A stretch of 64,000 bases of DNA from Nocardia huaxiensis. GTDB taxonomy: Bacteria > Actinomycetota > Actinomycetes > Mycobacteriales > Mycobacteriaceae. Below the pieces are notes generated by a model. It had not been told where the DNA came from and did no database searches. It worked only from the letters and a program-made list of their open reading frames with translations. Positions within the stretch are counted from its first letter, which is position 1, and every line of letters starts with the position of its first letter. The stretch lies in contig NZ_CP059399.1 of NCBI RefSeq assembly GCF_013744875.1, positions 5,766,001 through 5,830,000 of the forward strand. The letters are read 5' to 3'. Below, piece after piece: positions 60,821 through 64,000 of the stretch. The translations under genes were made by a program, and so were the position numbers.

Positions 60821-61786
60821 ATGAACGACAGCACCCCGGGCTGGTGGAATCTGCTCGACGACAACGCCGCCGCCATGGCCAGAATCTTCGGCCAGATCAT
60901 CCCGAAACCCCTGCGCGAGCTGGGATCGGAGCAGGCCAGAACATTGGCGAACACCCAAGCGCCACCCGAGCCGATCACAGCACTGAATCAAGTTGATCAA
61001 CTGACCATATCCACGCGCGCAGATACGATCACCGCTCGCCTGTACCGCGCGGACGGCATCACCGGCGGCGACTTCGCACCCGCGCTCGTCTACCTGCACG
61101 GCGGCGGTTTCGTCCTGGGCACCCTGGATGGCGCGGACGAGCTGTGCCGTGCGATCGCCGCGGGCTCCGGCTGGACCGTCGTATCCCTGGAATACCGCCT
61201 GGCCCCCGAAAACCCTTACCCCGCAGCACTACACGACGGCATCGACGCCTTCTCCTGGCTGATCGAGAACGCCCCCGAACTCGGCATCGACCCGAACCGT
61301 ATCGCCATCGCAGGCGACTCCGCCGGCGGCAACCTCGCCGCCGCCCTCTGCCTGCACCGCCGCGACGCGGGCCTGCCCCTCCCCCTCACCCAGATACTCG
61401 CCTACCCCGCCGTCGACGACACCTTCTCCACCCCCTCCTGGACGGATTTCGCCGACGCTCCCCTGCTCAGCGCCGCCGACGCCCGCTGGTGCTGGGAACA
61501 GTACGTCGGCCCGAACCACCCCGGCGGCGACCAACTCGCCGCACCCCTGCGCGCCGCCTCACTCCGCGACCTCCCACCCGCCCTGATCCTCACCGCCGAA
61601 GTCGACCCCCTCCGCGACGACGCCGAGGCCTACGCCGCCCGCCTCTGGCGCGACGAAGTCCCGGTAACCCTGACCAGATACCCCGGCGTCTTCCACGGCT
61701 TCCTCTCCGAGGTCGCCCTGTTCCCCCAAGCCAAGCACGCCATCGACGAAATATGCCTGCACCTGGGCCAATTCGCGCACATGTAG
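60821..61786 (+). CDS. HSL-type alpha/beta-hydrolase (esterase/lactonase)
   Basis: A 321-residue hormone-sensitive-lipase-family esterase. The oxyanion motif YLHGGGFVLG, nucleophile IAGDSAGGNLAAAL, acid in ILTAEVDPLRDDAE and His in YPGVFHGF are intact. Caprolactone and other lactone hydrolases in alicyclic ketone pathways are of this class. ATG 60821 is chosen; an in-frame start at 60764 would lie in the operator. Divergent from the SCP2-like gene. Confidence 0.88.
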   Translation: MNDSTPGWWNLLDDNAAAMARIFGQIIPKPLRELGSEQARTLANTQAPPEPITALNQVDQLTISTRADTITARLYRADGITGGDFAPALVYLHGGGFVLGTLDGADELCRAIAAGSGWTVVSLEYRLAPENPYPAALHDGIDAFSWLIENAPELGIDPNRIAIAGDSAGGNLAAALCLHRRDAGLPLPLTQILAYPAVDDTFSTPSWTDFADAPLLSAADARWCWEQYVGPNHPGGDQLAAPLRAASLRDLPPALILTAEVDPLRDDAEAYAARLWRDEVPVTLTRYPGVFHGFLSEVALFPQAKHAIDEICLHLGQFAHM

Positions 61787-61839
61787 GACACCTGCACATC
61801 AGGTGCCGTCCTTCCAGGTGACCTGCAGCAGCCGACGGA

Positions 61840-62892
61840 TCAGTAGTTGAAGTCCGGTGCGTCGAGGGGAACGACCGGCGGCCACGGGTTGTGATGCATG
61901 TCGTTGTCGTGGATCGGCATCCCGTGGAACCAGCCGTGGGTGCGGTCGGCGGGGGTGGTGTGCCGGGCGTCGATGTAGTCCAGGTGCAGCCAGGACCATT
62001 GTTCGGAGGCAGGGCAGGGACCAGTGCGCAGGCTGGGGTCACTGACCACATCGGATTGGACGAGAACGTCGAGGTGATAGGCCGCGGAGAACCAACGGGC
62101 GGTGTCGCGTTCGGCAGTTCGGGCGTCGCGGTGCCAGGTGGTGCTGCGCGCACGGTCGTCGCCGAGACCGCCCGTGCCGATCGAGCGGGCGGCCAAGCGA
62201 CGGACCACGGGCGCGGCTTCGGCCAGGTCCGCGTACAAGCCTTGGGTGACAAGGGAATTGGCGTAGTGACCGGGCCCGTTCACCGAGATCATCACGCCGC
62301 CGGGTATCCGGCGGTCATGATGGCGACGCAGGTGCGCACCGGTGTGGAACAGTTGCACACTGCCTTTGAACAAGCGCAGCACCCCGTCGCACCCGCGCAG
62401 CGGGATGGCCTCCGTGTAGATGATGTCGGGCTGAATGGGCGCCAGTTCGATGAGATACAGCGACGCCAACTCGCTGCACAGACGCACGAATTCGAGGCCC
62501 GGCCGGGCATACGCGAGCCGACGATCGTTGAAAATGACGAGGAAGGCACTGCTTTCGCCGCGGGCGGCCCGTTCCTTCCAGATGCGGCGGCCCTCGGCGA
62601 TCCGCGCGGCGACCGCGTGCGGGCCGGCCGCCAGAATCTGCTCGCCGATCCAGCACAGGTCCATCGCCAATCCGCGCGCCGGCTTGCCCGTCTTGGTGGC
62701 CATTCTCCCGAAAACGCAAGGTTGATGCCGCGCGACCCAGTCGAGAAACGCCGCCCGTTTCACCTCCTCGCCGGTGTCGGACAGCAGGATCTCGTGGGCG
62801 CTGTCGATATCGGGGCCGAACGATGTGCCGGGCGGGTACTGCGGAAGTTCGCCAAGTGTGTTGAGCGACAATCCATCCGGAATCGGTGTCAT
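61840..62892 (-). CDS. Conserved hypothetical protein
   Basis: A 350-residue protein with no family I can name. It is rich in Arg, His and Trp. Segments include DWVARHQPCVFGRMA, FLVIFNDRRLAYARPG, and a C-terminal WSWLHLDYIDARHTTPADRTHGWFHGMPIHDNDMHHNPWPP that is dense in His/Asp and could bind metal. ATG 62892 is used; the frame stays open upstream. It lies 98 bp downstream of the acyl-CoA synthetase gene, same strand. Confidence 0.65.
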   Translation of the reverse strand: MTPIPDGLSLNTLGELPQYPPGTSFGPDIDSAHEILLSDTGEEVKRAAFLDWVARHQPCVFGRMATKTGKPARGLAMDLCWIGEQILAAGPHAVAARIAEGRRIWKERAARGESSAFLVIFNDRRLAYARPGLEFVRLCSELASLYLIELAPIQPDIIYTEAIPLRGCDGVLRLFKGSVQLFHTGAHLRRHHDRRIPGGVMISVNGPGHYANSLVTQGLYADLAEAAPVVRRLAARSIGTGGLGDDRARSTTWHRDARTAERDTARWFSAAYHLDVLVQSDVVSDPSLRTGPCPASEQWSWLHLDYIDARHTTPADRTHGWFHGMPIHDNDMHHNPWPPVVPLDAPDFNY

Positions 62893-62990
62893 CGTGACCT
62901 CGGTGTCGGGGGCGATGAAGCTCTCAACCCGAGGAGTGTGCCCCGCATCGATCGCGACCGCACGCCGCCACTCCGTCGCGCACCGTAACG

Positions 62991-64000
62991 TCAGGCGTCG
63001 TCCTTCCAGGTGACCAGGGCGTCCAGGGCTTCGACCACGGTGCCCGCCACTCGCAAGGGGTTGATTTCCAGTGATTCGAGGTTCTCCCCCAATGCCTCGG
63101 CGAGCGCTCCGACGCGGGAGATTACGGCCGCGAGGGCGTCGAGATCGGCGGGGTCCGTGCCACGGGCACCCTGCAGCAGCGGGAGGCCGCGCAATTCCTC
63201 GAGGAGACGACGGGCTTTGGCCGGGGTGACTGGGAGGGGCGTGAGGGCCGAGTCGCGCAGGACTTCGACGAACACTCCGCCGAGTGCGACCGCGAGCATC
63301 AGACCCCACTGTGGGTCACGCACGACGCCGACGAGTAGTTCCACACCGCCCGAACGCATCGGCGACACCAGCACGCCCTCGATCCGGGCGTCCGGAACCG
63401 CCTCGGCTGCCGCGACGACCTCCCGGTATGCGCGACGGACCTCCCCGTCACCGGTCACTCCGAGGCGCACGCCGCCGAGGTCGCTCTTGTGCAGGATGTC
63501 CGGCGACACGATCTTCACCGCGACGGCTCCGTCGAACTCGGCTGCTGCCGCGACGGCGTCGTCCGCGGAGTTGACCAGCCGGGCCGGGACCACCGGAATG
63601 CCTGCCTCGGTGAGCAATCGGCGGGCTGATTCTTCCGACCACGGACCCCGCCTGTCTCGGATCGTGGGCGCTACTTGCGGCGCGTCGAGTGTTCGCGGGC
63701 TGATCAGATCCCTGGTCGTCTCCGACCACCAGCCGATGTTGCGCAAGGCGACCACGGCCTGCTTCAGTCCGGGTACGGCATAGGGGATCTCCGCTTCGTC
63801 CATGACTCGACGGGTATAGGCGGTTATCGGCTGGACCACCTGGCTGACGTAGACCACGGGTCCGGCGGCCTTGCCGATACCGGCGCCGATGGCGTTGATG
63901 GCTGTCTGGGCCGCGTACGGTTTGCTGTCACTACCCTGCCAGGGCAGGGTGTTGATCACCGCGACCACACCGACGGAGGGGTCGGCCGACATCGCCTCGA
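62991..64000 (-). CDS. ADP-forming acyl-CoA synthetase/ATP-grasp protein, 5' end outside window
   Basis: The C-terminal 336 residues of a NDP-forming acyl-CoA synthetase (acetate-CoA ligase ADP-forming or pimeloyl-CoA-synthetase type). An N-terminal part with succinyl-CoA-synthetase-like fold is followed by an ATP-grasp domain (EESARRLLTEAGIPVVPARLV, VAVKIVSPDILHKSDLGGVRLGV, PMRSGGVELLVGVVRDPQWG, LEINPLRV). The frame continues beyond 64000 without a clear start, so the gene is partial. Likely fatty or dicarboxylic acid activation or lysine-acetylation-type ligase relative. Confidence 0.88.
   Translation of the reverse strand, partial: EAMSADPSVGVVAVINTLPWQGSDSKPYAAQTAINAIGAGIGKAAGPVVYVSQVVQPITAYTRRVMDEAEIPYAVPGLKQAVVALRNIGWWSETTRDLISPRTLDAPQVAPTIRDRRGPWSEESARRLLTEAGIPVVPARLVNSADDAVAAAAEFDGAVAVKIVSPDILHKSDLGGVRLGVTGDGEVRRAYREVVAAAEAVPDARIEGVLVSPMRSGGVELLVGVVRDPQWGLMLAVALGGVFVEVLRDSALTPLPVTPAKARRLLEELRGLPLLQGARGTDPADLDALAAVISRVGALAEALGENLESLEINPLRVAGTVVEALDALVTWKDDA

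Overview
The window is high-GC, tightly packed actinobacterial DNA with many 4-base ATGA/GTGA overlaps, GTG starts and large TetR/IclR/XRE regulator content. The gene repertoire (class III CoA-transferases, a Baeyer-Villiger-type monooxygenase, a deazaflavin-type nitroreductase, DUF4254 and DUF1254 proteins) suggests Nocardia or a close relative. No rRNA, tRNA or CRISPR array was seen.

Region 1 (about 0.6-36 kb) is a large catabolic island. Its core is the plus-strand operon 26205-35443: a tandem-domain nitrilase-like protein, a homologue of plant red chlorophyll catabolite reductase (RCCR), an esterase, a Rieske oxygenase, a protein resembling ferredoxin-dependent bilin reductases, an unrecognised protein, a short-chain reductase strikingly like plant chlorophyll b reductase (NOL/NYC1), a membrane protein, a maleate isomerase/arylmalonate decarboxylase-family protein and a secreted esterase. 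I infer a bacterial route for opening and reducing chlorophyll-type tetrapyrroles, analogous to the plant pheophorbide a oxygenase/phyllobilin pathway. The flanking genes fit degradation of the monopyrrole pieces (alkylmaleimides and alkylmaleates): a hydantoinase-like amidohydrolase, a cyclase-family hydrolase, a maleamate-amidase-like isochorismatase, two maleate-isomerase-family proteins, two CaiB-type CoA-transferases, an MmgE/PrpD protein, an HMG-CoA-lyase-like and an HpcH/HpaI lyase, flavin monooxygenases and two aldehyde dehydrogenases. Four ester hydrolases, two neocarzinostatin-like anchored proteins and several membrane proteins could serve attack on and handling of the substrate.

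The island has a shared regulatory signature. The palindrome GTTTC-N7-GAAAC, often extended by GAAAC-N3-GTTTC, occurs before nearly every divergent promoter from 6.0 to 26.2 kb, including that of the IclR-family gene at 15440-16225, which is the obvious candidate regulator.

Region 2 (36-46 kb) is mixed: carbonic anhydrase, an XRE-type regulator, DUF4254 and DUF1254 proteins, two TetR-controlled stress/redox modules with clear palindromic operators, a frameshifted DJ-1/PfpI gene, and an AbrB-like protein coupled to a tyrosine recombinase, followed by an inverted repeat resembling a tRNA T-arm.

Region 3 (45.8-64 kb) is a second catabolic island. A long minus-strand operon (57016 back to 45776) encodes acyl-CoA synthetase, enoyl-CoA hydratase, alcohol and aldehyde dehydrogenases, a BVMO-like flavoprotein, a 3-aminobutyryl-CoA ammonia-lyase-like protein, two flavin amine oxidoreductases and two membrane proteins. 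Next to it lie a divergent TetR gene, a glutamine-synthetase-like gamma-glutamyl-amine ligase with its C26 hydrolase, an SCP2-like protein and an HSL-type esterase. This suggests use of an amine, possibly cyclic or branched. The same operator motif lies upstream of both halves. The window ends inside an ATP-grasp acyl-CoA synthetase gene.
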